64,000 bases of DNA from Dermanyssus gallinae (lineage: Eukaryota; Arthropoda; Arachnida; Mesostigmata; Dermanyssidae): the NCBI GenBank assembly GCA_003439945.1, contig QVRM01007057.1, positions 62,001 to 126,000 on the forward strand, in the 5' to 3' direction. Positions 20,753 through 33,605 of this stretch are shown in pieces; the first letter of the stretch is position 1, and each line of letters begins with the position of its first letter. A program made the position numbers and the translations under genes. The notes under the pieces were generated by a model that was not told the DNA's origin, searched no databases, and was given only the letters and a program-made list of their open reading frames with translations.

Positions 20753-22048
20753 TTGTGTGATACTAGAACCTGCTCGAGGTGCGATGAGGAGATTCAAGGT
20801 GGTCTCATCCTTTGCTGCTCCAAGTGCAGAAGAGTGTTCCACACAGCTTGCCGGGTCAGTGAGGAAGCAGACCCGTCAGCTGGTCCCGCGGCCATCTGGC
20901 GGTGTTGCAGAGTGTGCAGTGTCCCAACGGCTGATTGGACGATGGAGCGCTTCATGAAATGTTTGGACGCCTGTTCACTCGACACGGAGGCTATGGGATG
21001 TGTGTCGTTTCTCTTCCACCGCGTACTAGCGCTCGAGGCAGAGGTGGCCAAATTAGATCAGAGACGCGAGGCTACCGGGACAACAGGAACGGACGTAGAG
21101 ATGACAGGTGGCTCTGTTAAAGCTGCCAGAGCCAAAATCCAGCGCCCTCCAATGAAAACGGTATTGGTAGTTGGTGACAGTATAGTGGAGTCATTGCGAC
21201 CAGCGCTAAGGGAACTGTTTCCCAAAAAGACATCTATAGCAGTCCGCTCAGCAAAAGGAATGGACGCGAAGAGCATTGTTGAAGAAGCTGAGAAATATAT
21301 CAGCGGGACGGATGGTCCGGTGGCCGTCTTTATTCAGGCCGGCTATCATGAGTGCATGGAGTTCGAGAAAGACACCTACATTGAGACGGTGGAAAGTTTT
21401 GGCGCGAAGCTGAAAGCGAGTAGACCCGAGTCAGAACTTCATGTGCTGTCCGTCCCGCTTTTCTCGGCAGAATGCAAGGCCGGGAATGATGCTATCTCTT
21501 CAAAGGCGGCTGAGGAAGATACACCCTTTTTTGCACTGCCGTTGACTGTGATACAACGACAAGTTGTTGAAAGCGGTCGGTACTCCTACAAGGGAGACGT
21601 TTCCATGAAAATCGCGGCAATCCTGGCACGAAGGATAAAAGCTTTTTTAGGAGTAAAGCCGCTGAAACTGAAAAAGGTACTGACGTCCGAACCGGAGAAT
21701 GCAACATTCAAGAGACCTCCGGGGACCAGCGGGCTACAGGCGCATCAGCACCCGGACAAAGCGGCCCACCCTCCCAGTGCGTCTCTCGCGAAACCGCCAC
21801 CTACGCCTCGCCGTCGCTCTTCAACCCGTGCTCGGGCCACTCATCACAAACCGCGTCCCGTCGACAGAACTTCATCCGGTCAGAAGGAATGGCTTCCAGC
21901 TACACTCTCGTCTCTGGAAGCAGTACTGAAGCAAGTACTCGCGAACGTGCAGTCGCAACGGACTTCGCAGCACAACGATCCGCACTCCAGCAGAACTCAC
22001 GGTCCTCCACAGAGCAGAGGTTGGACCCAGGGCCGTCGGTTCGACTGA
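20753..22048 (+). CDS. LINE ORF1: PHD finger and SGNH hydrolase-like domain
   Basis: The visible frame begins with the PHD finger: C-x2-C (CSRC) at residues 8-11, CCSKC, HTAC and CRVC, ending near residue 55. There is no ATG in frame before it and a TAA at 20699. The true N terminus probably lies in the other frame from about 20590 and has been frameshifted. A short helical linker follows, then VLVVGDSIVESLRP near residue 138, which is the GDS block I of SGNH hydrolases. The rest of the alpha/beta domain ends near residue 290 (AARRIKAFLG-like). The block III Asn and block V Asp-His are not conserved, so it may be catalytically dead. The C terminus is Pro/Arg-rich. Supposed role: RNA binding in the LINE particle. 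Confidence 0.75.
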   Translation: MCDTRTCSRCDEEIQGGLILCCSKCRRVFHTACRVSEEADPSAGPAAIWRCCRVCSVPTADWTMERFMKCLDACSLDTEAMGCVSFLFHRVLALEAEVAKLDQRREATGTTGTDVEMTGGSVKAARAKIQRPPMKTVLVVGDSIVESLRPALRELFPKKTSIAVRSAKGMDAKSIVEEAEKYISGTDGPVAVFIQAGYHECMEFEKDTYIETVESFGAKLKASRPESELHVLSVPLFSAECKAGNDAISSKAAEEDTPFFALPLTVIQRQVVESGRYSYKGDVSMKIAAILARRIKAFLGVKPLKLKKVLTSEPENATFKRPPGTSGLQAHQHPDKAAHPPSASLAKPPPTPRRRSSTRARATHHKPRPVDRTSSGQKEWLPATLSSLEAVLKQVLANVQSQRTSQHNDPHSSRTHGPPQSRGWTQGRRFD

Positions 22049-24750
22049 GAATTGGCGCAGACCGCGGAGAGTTGCTTGACAAGATAACCATCGTGCATTG
22101 GAATGTAGAAGGCGCTTCGCGGGCACTATCTTTACTGCCACAATCTGCACTTTCAGGCATTGATGCCGTCGTTCTTACGGAGACCTGGGAAACAAAGAAA
22201 TTTGAATTACCGGGTTTCTACGCATTCCACTGCTTGGCTCGGCCTCCCTCAGGGCGAGGTCGACCGAGCGGCGGGGTATCGGTGCTGTACAACCAGAAGC
22301 TTGGGGATGTCAAAGTAGTACTTGCAGAGGACGATTTGTTGGTACTGAACGGCAGCAGATGTAGTATCATAGCCGCTTATGTTCGTCCCTCACCCAGTGA
22401 GAATACGACGGTTCTGATTGACAAGATCACTCGCGCAATACATGCCCTTCCTTCTCTTTCCACTCCACTCATCCTGGCCGGTGATCTAAACACACGCATC
22501 GACAAGCCGGATGAACTACGTACACGCACTCTGCTCGCGCTGCTCGGGGACTTCGGATGTCGTCTACTCTCCGATAGCAGCATCTCCACGTTCGAAGGTT
22601 TCATGGGGCGGTCGGTAATCGACATATTTGCTACAAATGTCCAACCGGAAAGATCTCTTTACATTGGCAAGAATAATGCACTATGCGAAGGCAGCTCTCT
22701 AAGATGGCACGTTCCAGTGGGAATCGAGTTGCTTCTCACGCGAGAGGCAGCTCCACCCGGAAGAAACGTTGGTCTTCCTAAGGCGCTGGACCCGACCAAA
22801 TTAGGCCCCAAGCTGGCAGCCTTGTTTCCTGTTCCTCGCGATCCAGATATCGATTCTTACGCCTGCACTTTAACCGACGTCCTGAAATCGTCAGTGGCAG
22901 AGGTGAGGCCGCGACGCCAACGCCCGTGGTTTAATGCGACATGTAAGATGGCCTCCACCGCATTACAACTGACTCGCGAACTGGCGCGACGGCATCCAGC
23001 ATTGAGACCTCTTTTCATCCTTGTAAGAAGCCGGTACCGTCGAATACTCGAATCAGCCCGTCAGCAGCACCTTGCAAGAGAAGAGGACAAGTTAGTAATA
23101 AGGGCATCGAAGGAGCCGTACAGATGGCTGACGCGAGACAGGCCGACGGCATGCCCTATCAGCTCTGATGTGCTAATAGAGCACTTTAGAGGGATGTACG
23201 CGGCGACGGATACCATCCCTCGAGAGGTCCCTTTTTATGCCTGTGTATGGGACGAGGAAACGACCGCCATGCGTGAGGCTTTAGGCGCCGAGTTTTCAGT
23301 GTTTGAGGTTCTGCGTGCGCTGGAATATCTTCAGTCGAACAAGGCGGCTGGGCCGGACCTGATCCGCAACGAACACCTGAAGTATGCGGCCGACATGTTT
23401 CCTTGTTGGACAAGTCTGTTCAACGCCTGCCTACGACATGGACGTCTGCCAGCATGCTGGAGCAATGCTCTCCTTAGCATCATCCCGAAGAACAAAGGCA
23501 GCCCTCTTGACGCTTCCTCATGGCGGGCTATCGCGAAAAAGAGCTGCTGCTACAAACTGCTGGCTCTCCTCATCACTCGGCGGTTGACAAGGTACCTGGA
23601 GGCTTGCTCCTGTATCCCGCCTGAGCAGCATGGATTTCGTGCAGGTCACTCCACCATGACCGCGTGTGAGATCTTGCTTCAAGAGGTGCATCAGGCGATC
23701 CGGAGGCCAAAACAAGCACTATATGCGGTATTTGTGGATTTTAAATCTGCGTTCGATATGGCGCCACGTGACAAGATTTTAATCAAACTTACTCAGTGCG
23801 GGGTTCCTGAAAACATGCTACTGCTGATTAAGGCCATACTGCAGGCAAATTCAGTGAGCATAGACGACGGTGTAGCGCTCCTAGACCCGTTTGTCCAGTC
23901 CACGGGTGTAGCACAGGGTGACAATCTAAGCCCGCTACTCTTCTCCCTATTACTGAGCGATTTGCCACGACGCGTTCAAGACCAGTCGGGACACGTGAAA
24001 ACTCTGCTATATGCCGATGATCTTGTGATTTTTGGGAGAAGTCGGTTTCACGTTCAGCATGCGCTGGCAAGGCTGTCGGGGTATGTGGAAGAGGCTGGCC
24101 TATTGATTAATATGGGCAAGACAGAAGCCATGAAATGCCGACGCGGCGGTCGTCTTGCGGCTTCTGATGCTCTGCATATAAACAGGACATCCCTGAAATA
24201 TGTAAACAGCTTCAAATATCTAGGGGTGATACTCCCTACAAACGGTCGGTCCTTCGTGGAGCACATTACGGACAGAGCGCGCCGAGCCCTGGTTGCAAGT
24301 GTTAGTATACGAACACCTTCGAGACTATCCCTACAAACGACGCTAGCTTTGTTCAACATGACGGTAGCGCCAGTCGCCTCCTACGGAATACAGGTCATCT
24401 GGGATTATCTCTAGTCGGCGCAACTCGAAAAACTCGAGCGGATTAAGCCTGCATTCCTGAAGCGGCTTAGGTCTGCCGCACTCTAACAGATACGTGTATC
24501 GCTTGTGAACGCCGTTCTTATAGAGGACCTAAAGCGTAGATTCAAACTCCCTCCACTCCGGCCTACGCGCATTATCACCTGGAGGGGAAATGGCGAGATC
24601 GATCCGATTTCTAAGCACGGTGCGATACCTCGAACTGGAACGCCGGACGACGAAACACCTTCTCACGCGCTTGGCTGTTCATGGCTTCATCACTTTTATG
24701 GGCAGGGGGTCCTACCTGCAATACATGTGCGATATGTGGTGAAAGGTTAA
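21889..24750 (+). pseudogene. LINE ORF2: APE endonuclease and reverse transcriptase (late nonsense codons)
   Basis: From ATG 21889 the frame is open for 841 residues. Endonuclease: HWNVEGA, VLTETWE (catalytic Glu), AGDLNTR and RSVIDIFA. The usual terminal Ser-Asp-His is replaced by RWH near residue 278, so cleavage is doubtful. RT: AAGPDLIRNEHL, GFRAGHST, FVDFKSAFD, GVAQGDNLSPLLF, LLYADD (catalytic pair, near 24010) and KYLGVIL. A TAG at 24412 and TAA at 24484 interrupt the thumb region in frame; the reading continues to 24750, with the Cys knuckle one frame away. It is the least decayed RT in the window apart from these lesions. Confidence 0.85.
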
Positions 24751-24925
24751 CGCGCATCGTTGGGGGTACCGTCGTTTTGCCTCAGATCTCGCAGACAGTG
24801 CGAACGCGCAGGAGTTAGCCCACTTTATATTTGTATAATTATTTGAAACTTCTATTTATTTAAAACACACTAATAGGCCAAATATTCTGTTCAAAATTTC
24901 TTTGAGCACCCTATATATATATACT

Positions 24926-25863
24926 ATAGTGTAAAAAGTGTTCCACATTTATCATCTAATCGCCATCTCGTAAAAATTTCGATTACTTATTAAACGACCT
25001 ACATTCTCACGTTTGCGTGCAATCAGCCGAGGATACATTCACCAAACGGGAGTTCTCATGAAAAACAAAATTAGATGCGAGCTTCGTTACAATGAGAAAC
25101 ACAATTAGATACGAGCTTATGCATTTTCAACAAAAAACTGTTTCCATTATAACCAAGCCTGTAATCAATACAGTCATATTACTTGAATAGATCTCCTTAG
25201 TTCTCTGTACGCCACGTCCACACACGGTCATATAGAATAATATTTTAGGCAGCCGTGTAGATATTTACACCACAACAAGCGATCTATTTGTCCAATGTCA
25301 CTTCCCCCCATGTCTACGTTGAGCACGGGCATTTGAGCTTAGAGAAATAAGCCAGAAAAACCTCGGTGCGTGTACAGAAAGTACAATTTACGCTGCACAC
25401 ATCAAGCACTTTAGCCGAATTCAGAATGAACGGATTTGCAAGGCAGAAGGCGTTAGCAATTAATTTGAAAGTGCACCTGTAGGTATTCTAAAGGTACTCG
25501 TTTCGCGTTATGTCAATGACTACATGTTTATTGTTTTGTGTATATTAACCTTAACTACACTAACCTGCAAAACTTAAATTGGAATCGAAGCCATGACTCA
25601 ATGTATAAGTGTCGTCGGCCATAACCTCTACTCCGTCCCATCGACATACTAGAAGAAGAGAAAAACTTTAAAGAACGAAGTTGTCCACTTGGTCGCTGTG
25701 TTACCGTTGAGAAAATACCGAATGGCGAATAATCGGTTTCTGGTTGGATTGAGTGGTTATGGAAATCAGCTGTGTGTAACTATTGAAATGAAAAGTGAAG
25801 TCTTTGATATATACCTAATTATTATGTTTTTGGCCTACTTTTCTTGAGAGTTTATCTTTATTA

Positions 25864-25916
<53 letters not shown>

Positions 25917-26640
25917 ACTAAGTCTCAATTTGAGTCGGATGGTTCGAATTAAGTCGACCGAATGAATATGAATCCACAATTTAAATGGCACCTGAATACC
26001 ACAAAATCTGCAACTAACAAACTGACTCATCAAGGAGAGATATATCCAAGCTAATGTGTACACATATAGGCTTCTATAGCCCAAAAACGTATAGAAGTTC
26101 ATACAGCGCGTATGATAAAATGCGACGAATTCTCCTGTATTGCTTGCCATTAATGATTCAAATAACATGAATGATTTAGTGTCATCTAAAAAACCGCTAA
26201 GCTAAATCTCCTTCCAGCTGAGAGTCATACATATGTTACTCATAATCTTGATCGAGGGTGTAATTTACATACATATAACCCACCGTTTTAAGAACAGGAC
26301 CGCTAAATAAAAACTTAGCTATCTCCTAAAAAAAAATGATGAACATAGCTTTGCGTCTACCGAAGCAACGTAAGACGCTAGCCTCTCGCAACCAGTCACA
26401 TCGTCGCGGACCAACGACTTTCTGCGGCACCCACAGCGTGTCGAAAAGTTTGAGAAGTTAGGATTTGTCCTAACGGTATAAATAATTATACCTAAAATGA
26501 ACACCGCTCAGCACGTACACGCCGTGGATAGGCAGGTGGACAGACAAACGGAGAACTTGTTTTTGAAGGCAGACGTGCTATAACGGGCCATCATCATTCA
26601 TTTGTCGCTCCAGAGGTATGATGCTTTTCATTGTAACTGA
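24926..26640. other. Unassigned interval with (TA)n at 25865-25917
   Basis: No gene is seen. A 50-bp TA run lies at 25865-25917. A short imperfect tandem pair, AAAATTAGATGCGAGCTT and ACAATTAGATACGAGCTT, lies at about 25067-25120 with a 33-bp period. Confidence 0.5.
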
Positions 26641-29250
26641 TTTTTAGCGGTCGCCGCCGCCGCCACCACCACCGGCCGTTGTCTTCTGTCTGTATCTTCT
26701 ACGTTCGAACTGTGGCTCGTCTCTGACCGCACAACGAGATTTAAGTTTTAAGTAATTCTTAGCCAAGAGTCTGACGACGATCCACCTAAAACAACCTCCG
26801 AGAGCATCCGGAAGAAGAGCGCGTCGTATACGCGGTGGATGGAGTTGTAGGCCTACTGCAGCCCGATTACACACAGCCGTGGCTGACTAACAATCGTCTA
26901 GCGCCCGCCAAATTTATCGGAAATTGCAGACGATCGTTAAGTCGCCTGTAGAAGGTACCTATGTATGCCTGTCTGCCGCTAGCGCGGCTCTTAGGTACAG
27001 CGATGAATGTATGTGTATCATCGTCATCGTCGGTTAGCGGTAACAGTAGTAGTAGTAGTAGTAGTATATTGACGACGACGACCGAAAGCCAGCAGGGCCT
27101 TTATACACACAGCAAGATGAGAAACTTCGACGACAACTGCCCTACTGAGACGATGAGTAGCCTCGTCTAGCTAACAACTGCGTCGTTACGAGGTTAGTGT
27201 CGGAAGCGGTCGTGCTACCCACCACCTACCGGTTGATCGGCCGAGACACATCTTGCGTACATGCTCTGTGTGCCTGGACTCCGGCCCGTCGTTCTCAATT
27301 TCGATCGAATTGAGGAGATACTCTGAATGTGGACGTGTGTATGTGTGGCTGTATGATCGAGTATGCGTGATCATGATTTTCTGCTCCGAAGAGGACACGA
27401 GACCTCTTCGGAGTGGCGGTGACCGGTAGCGGTAACTCACTTCAATTCTACGTAGGATATGTGAACGATTCGTTGTTGGTCGTTGGTGCAAATTGGGAGT
27501 TGGGAAGCCTAAGCAATTTCTAGCGGCCGACCATGCGATCGTCGAGTGATTCCGGGCTGCCCGTACGGCACAATTCGAAGGTATGTGCTGACACATACAG
27601 TTACTGGCTAGACACGCGCGACATGTGTGATAGTGAATTTCGGCTTTTGGGAAGAAGTCCGTTTTGATCTGTATTGATGACCCTGTTAACGTGACTGCTT
27701 TCGTTGGGTCAACAATCGATTGATTGGCATCTCGTGGCTGGCAGGACTGATCTTTAAGCATAGCTAAGGTTGCTTGCATCATTTCGCGTGGTTTGAATGA
27801 CAACTAGATAAGCACGGCGACGCACGTATCTCGTGAACATTGTAATGAGATGCGTAGTAATTCCCCTTTGCATATAAGCTGCGAAGGAGAACTGTTTCTT
27901 TAAGGTTACTTCTTTACGTTAGCTTGCCAAAGTGGCGCTCATTCTGTCAGGCACACACGACTCGATTCGCTCTACCTTTGCTTTTCATAACAACTGACAG
28001 ACAATGCTATATACGTTCGATGACCGTGTACTTGCGTCTCCTCTAGGATTTCGGATGACTTGCAACCGGCTGTAGCTATGTATGATGTAACTGCAGGATC
28101 GCAGGACGCACAGTGACGTCCACCTGTAAGCTTTTGCCAGGAAACCTTGAGCATATATAGAAATTCCAGTCCGTCATCATGTATTAAACGCAAGCCGTTT
28201 AAATGTAGCGGGCACACCAGCTTCCCGGAATAGTGCCTGACTGTGTTGAGCGGCTTCATGCGGCCCGGCCCCTGCGGTGGGTACGTTGCGTGTGTGATTT
28301 GACCTGCTGTCCTGCTTGGTCTGATTGTAGCTGATCTAGCACATTACATGCAGTGCTTCCACTGCCACAATCGTCAAACCTTCATTGGTCAAGCTACGCT
28401 CCCGTAGAAAGAGAGTTTGTCCTAACTCTGCTTTCTCGTTTATTATCTCGCTTGTCGCTCGATTGTTTGTCAAATTTTCACCGAAGACTTTACAAGGCAC
28501 TCAACATTGTGGGCGGAAGTTCTGTAACGCAGTAGCGTTGGGCTCCACTTGCCCCGAGGGCCTCTTACCTTAAGCTTAGGCTCGTTACGGTCCAAATGTT
28601 TCCTTTCAATTTGACAACTTAAACAACTCACGCAAGATGTCTGCACAGGTATTGCTGTGGTCTGGCGTATCGCATTTGTACTCTCCCTTGAGTGATTGAC
28701 GTAACGCCTACAAGTAACAGCAGTAATTCTTGGTTGCATGATCAAAGCCAGGTTCAGCTGAAGTTTCCGAATTGAGTTAACAGAGCAAAGCGGCTTTATG
28801 CATCCCTTGTGTCAGCGGATAGCTGCAAGAAAGCCCCGCAGCTGGATGAAGTGTAATGACGACAACGGCTTCTCTTTTGGTATTTAGGGAAGCATTGTCT
28901 CGACACACGACCGTATCGTGGTGTGAACTATAAACATTTCGGGCTGACCCTCAGCTAAGATTTAACGTCCACGGGACTGCTTCTCGCACTACTTCATAGA
29001 CAGTCCCCCATAAATACAAATATGCAATGGTGGGGCTCGAACACGCGCAGGCGAATGCACCACGGGCTCGACATCGCGGAGTGGACTAAAAGTGCTTTTG
29101 TCCTTTGAGACGAGCGCTTTTGGCGGTTTGCCTTGAAGATATCCTGGCCGCGTGGATCCAGACGAGGGTGAGGACATCAAAGGCGACTTCGTGATGACTA
29201 AAAATGCAGTCCAATCCGATCTAGCCCGATTCGACCCGAGCTCTCGCTGT
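26640..29250. other. Unassigned, GC-richer interval with trinucleotide repeats
   Basis: CCG/CCA-type triplets at 26645-26675 and an AGT run at 27046-27065 occur in a region without recognised exons. A 205-codon minus-strand frame (27803-27186) has no family signature. The region could hold non-coding first exons or promoters, but none can be shown. Confidence 0.4.
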
Positions 29251-29259
29251 TATACTTGG

Positions 29260-29313
29260 ACTCCAGGACATCTTCAGCACCTCTTGGAAAAGGTGTTGAA
29301 GATGTCCTGGAGT
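29260..29313 (+). other. 23-bp near-perfect hairpin
   Basis: ACTCCAGGACATCTTCAGCACCT (29260-29282) pairs over its whole length with 29291-29313 through an 8-base loop (CTTGGAAA). The only non-Watson-Crick position is one C opposite T/G that becomes a G-U wobble in RNA. Pairing does not extend into the flanks. It could be a small inverted duplication, a cruciform or a small-RNA precursor. The loop is short for a typical animal pre-miRNA. Confidence 0.75.
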
Positions 29314-30990
29314 GTGGGAGCAAAGGTTTAGATACTAGAACAATCCCATGCCGTTAAATATCCTTTCTAACTAATTGGGCACTGGGGAAAGGGGCCTGTG
29401 CGCCTCTGCAATAATTGTGGTTCAGTTGGATGACAACTTTGTTTAGAAGTATTTTTCTGTTCGGTTCTGTCTTTACTTCAGGCGTTTGTTTTTCACATGT
29501 GTGATATTTAAGAGTCACGTAGTGAAATTAATAGAATGATCTGCGGTGGCATGCTCTCTTTAACTGCTAAAACAAAGAATATTTGTCATATTTACCTATT
29601 TAATCTTTTCCGATACCATTTGAAGGTTTGAGTTATATCGTATTGTAACATATCCTTTGATCGCTAGAAAATTAGCTGATGGTATGCATAAAACCCACGT
29701 ACTGCTTCGACTTCTTGCAGCAGGTTTGCTTTGCCGGTCTCATAGAAAATAAATAGCAAGGAGTTCACGAAACTTTGCAGAACAGAAAAAAAGGCTAGCA
29801 GCAAAGTTTCTATGTGGTAATTCACTTTTTGGATACACAGGTTTTTGGATGTTCCTGTCCGCGTTCCTGATAGTGATATACTCGTGTCATGGCATTTCCC
29901 GGATAGGAGTTTACAATGTGCCAGCGATAGAAACGTGTTCGCACAAAGACAGTCCCTGTATATACAGAAATCGAGTGCGGATCTGAAGTCGATAGATGCA
30001 GCATATAATTGGCTTTATTATTATTTTGCTGCAACTTGTCTATGGAGCAAAGTTTACAGCTGTAGGTTTGAACGTGTTGTCGGGTCTAGCAATTGTAGCT
30101 TATCTTTTCATCCGATAGCGCTAATTGCGGAAGTAGTATTATTTCTATACACAGCGGTATACTGTAGTTGTCTCAGATATTCTTATTCGCGGTGGCTTTC
30201 CTCACTGTAATTGATACGGCTTTAAAGTTGATAGATGCAGCTTTACTCGCCTGGATTAATAGATGATCGCACTACTTTGAGCAAAACCTCATCTTTAAGG
30301 CTATTGAATTGTAAAACTACCAATGACATCAAAGTTCTATGTATAACGTGATGTTAAGGCGATGACAATATAATTAGATGGCTCTGTGGATATCTCTTTT
30401 TTCCTTAAATACTTGTTGAAACGTACTAATTTTCCGCTCATCTGGTACCTGTCTCCTATAAAGTCAGTCGTTAAGGAGGGACGTTTACAACAGGCGTAAC
30501 TTAATAATACACATTTTTCGGAGCATATGTGTGATCATAGTTGGTCCGGCAAATTTCTTCTTTCGTTCCACCATTTTCGCACATCCCTCCCTGTAAAACG
30601 TCTAAAATTTAGGGTCTGGATCTCTAAGATGTAGGATGACATTTCGTTGCAAGAGGGCGCCAAAATGGTTCATTTAACATTTCACATTTACAACTTCATT
30701 TATTTAACATTTACATTTAGGGAACGATCCGTTAAATGTATGCGACGGAATAACCGAGTGGCGTTGCTGGTGCAAATTCTTCTAATACTCTATCCACTAT
30801 GCACTTTTACATAATACCATATGAAAACAGTAATTTGCCGACTGGTACCGTTTCTCCGCTACCTTCAATTGAACTTGTGCGTAGGTATGGCAAATCTTAA
30901 GGTTGGGACAAGCTTGTATGTATATATATATATATATATATATATCAAGAGAGAGGCGTAGACTAAAAGATGCGTTGTTTACTATTTTCA
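29314..30990. other. Unassigned interval upstream of the RRM exons
   Basis: No exon could be tied to the RRM gene here. A (TA)n run lies at 30917-30945, about 45 bases before the first visible acceptor. A 121-codon + strand frame (29845-30210) has no recognisable domain. Confidence 0.4.
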
Positions 30991-30991
30991 G

Positions 30992-31101
30992 CAACGGGGG
31001 GACTCGAGTAAGAAAATCTTCGTTGGCGGACTTCCGCGGAACTGTACCGAGGACGCTCTAGTAAAGGCAGTTGAGCCAATTTTTGGCCAGGCAAGTGTGA
31101 C

Positions 31102-31132
<31 letters not shown>

Positions 31133-31150
31133 TCATACATATATATTCTG

Positions 31151-31228
<78 letters not shown>

Positions 31229-33570
31229 TATCATAACTACTAAGTTACGAAAAATCGCCCTAGACTACACTGTAAAATGCATTCGGCTGAACGAGGCACA
31301 TTGATCTCGTTATTATTGCATATGTAATGAACATTAGGAAACTAGCAATTTTCTCGTACTAACGAGACTGGCATTTTGTTCATACGTGATTTCGCCATAC
31401 AGGTGGTGCGGGCCAGAGTTCAACGCTGTTTTCTCACGCATGTGCCGAAAAGATTTGGCTTCGTTACGTTCGCCGACGCCGACTCGATGCGCAAGGCGTG
31501 CCAGACTCGTTGGATCTACATCGGCGGTCACGTGGTGAGTACATTGTGTCGCAACACTCGATCCTTTTTTGAAAAATCTAACGATAGTTACTACTGTGAG
31601 AACGGTCGTATTTGAAGACATGACTGCTTCACTTATGGAGGACATATATATATATATAGAAGAACGAAATTATAATTTTGACACCAAGACGTTCAAGATT
31701 GTATATATTTTTTGCAGAAATTTGCAGAACAGATTTTTTTCTGTCTATGTACCTATACGAATTTAGTCGCAGCAAATGAATGACGCAGCTTCTACAGCAG
31801 GTATTGGATTTTAGAGATGGTTGATTTAAGTTAACTCAGCTTCTTAACATACTTAATGCACATGTTTTTAGACGCGGACTGAATTAAAATTTTATTGTTT
31901 GCACTGATTTTCATATTTGCATTATAGTGCGAATGTAAAAGGGCGCTTCCTGTCGGTTCCCCTGACTTGAAAGTGCGTCGTCAGCCTGATCTTCTGCGCG
32001 AGTTGCGGAGGTTTCAACGTTTGCTTTACACTTGTCCGGACCTCGATGAAATTCCACTATTTATAGACGATGAAGAATATGGTACGTAAGTATATATGTA
32101 TATATGATCACCAAACTTAGGCTATAAGCTCCCTTCCTCTAATAGATATCCCGGGATGGAGGGTAAGGGAGCTATTCTTTTGGCTACTATATGTTTGGCT
32201 TTACTTTTGTTTTCGTATATGTACTGTAATATTGCCTTTGTCTGTCCGTAACCTATAAATAAAGAACCCAGGATTAGCAGCCGGACGAGTCTAAATTTGA
32301 TTTCTTGTTTTGCAGATGACAACGATTTGTCAATGTTTTTAAATAGTGACCAACATGAAAATGGCATCAGCTCGAACGAGGCATCACTTATAAAGAGGTT
32401 GAGAAGTTTAAGTCTTTACGATTTTGATGAGGACCACACAGAGCAAGACGCTCGACCTTGTGAGTAAGAGATTTTTTAATCGTTTGATTGATATGCGAGT
32501 GGTAATACCTACAATGCCTTGTATGAATGGTATTTATTATTCTAACACGCTTTATATATATGTAGGGTGTTGCAGGAATATTTGAAGCGCGTATACAGAA
32601 TTGTAGAGCTCGTTAAAGCAAATATTTTTTCCAATGGAACATGGTCTCTGGGAAGTCTTGTTGTGTTGTGTTGAAGTGTTGTGAGACAACCAGTCTTCCT
32701 AGACAGAAACTAAGCACACCATCGTGTTCGTGATAAAACTCTGCTCTTCTGCTCCATCTGAAGAATATGCAAGGTCGGTCTGAAGACGCGACATGGTCGC
32801 TTAGAAGAGAATTCGCCAAAAATAAAGTTCTTTATTAGCGTTCACGCCAAATACTTTAGAATCATAACCCTACAACCACTCGCAGCGCTCAAAACGGCCA
32901 ATGCGCAATTCATGGCGATCATTTTGGTACCAAACATATGTCAAGGCGAGCTGTGGTTGCGGAGTAATTACGATTTTTCGGAGGGCATGTCCAGATTAAG
33001 TGCATGTAAAATGACGCGCTGCGGCTGTCGCGCGACACGTCGGCGGTAGTGAACGTCGCCACAGTCATTTTACATACACTTAATCTGGACATGCCCTCCG
33101 AAAAATCGTAATTACTCCGCAACCACAGCTCGCCTTTACATATGTTTGGTACCAAAATGATCGCCATGAATTGCGCATTGGCTGAATATGTCCGTTTTGA
33201 GCGCTGTGAGTGGTTGTAGGGTTATGATTCTAAAGTATTTGGCGTGAACGCTAATAAAGAACTTTAATTCTCTTCTAAGCGACCATGTCGCGTCTTCTGA
33301 CCGGCCTTGCATATACTTGCATATATCAGATGGAGCAGATATTTATCACGAACACGATGGTGTGCTTAGTTTCGGTCTAGGAAGACTGGTTGTCTCGCAA
33401 CAGCACATTTTGTGCTCCTATGTCGGGCAAAAACACCAGTGTCACAAATTGTAGTAATTTCACTCTCACTCCGAAACAAGACTTCTCAGAGACCATGTTC
33501 CATAGGAAAAAAATATTTGCTTTAACGAGCTCTACAATTCTGTATATCGCGCTTCAAATATTCCTGCAAC

Positions 33571-33605
<35 letters not shown>

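Larger units (their letters stand above)
20480..24915 (+). mobile_element. LINE with PHD and SGNH domains in ORF1, APE/RT ORF2
   Basis: A long, recent-looking non-LTR element. ORF1 (20753-22048) overlaps ORF2 (from ATG 21889) by 160 bases. ORF2 has a single nonsense codon near the end of the RT region (24412) and more lesions after it. The terminal Cys-His knuckle (CAICGERLTR) lies near 24735, and a (TA)n tract follows at 24910-24925. PHD plus esterase-like ORF1 and APE endonuclease fit CR1-type LINEs. Related degenerate copies are at 36485-37250 and 42200-45970. Confidence 0.85.

Noticed and set aside
27186..27803. 205-codon minus-strand frame
   Set aside because: There is no domain signature and the composition is mixed, with no splice or promoter support. 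It was kept only as unassigned sequence.
28985..29100. Possible tRNA-derived SINE on the minus strand (GTTCGAGCCCC)
   Set aside because: There is only a B-box-like word. The A-box spacing is too short and no tail or repeat copy is seen.
32460..32466. RRM gene ending at the TAA at 32464
   Set aside because: The stop sits within a near-perfect donor, GTGAGTAAG. An in-frame terminal exon with a good acceptor exists at 33625, and ATTAAA follows it.
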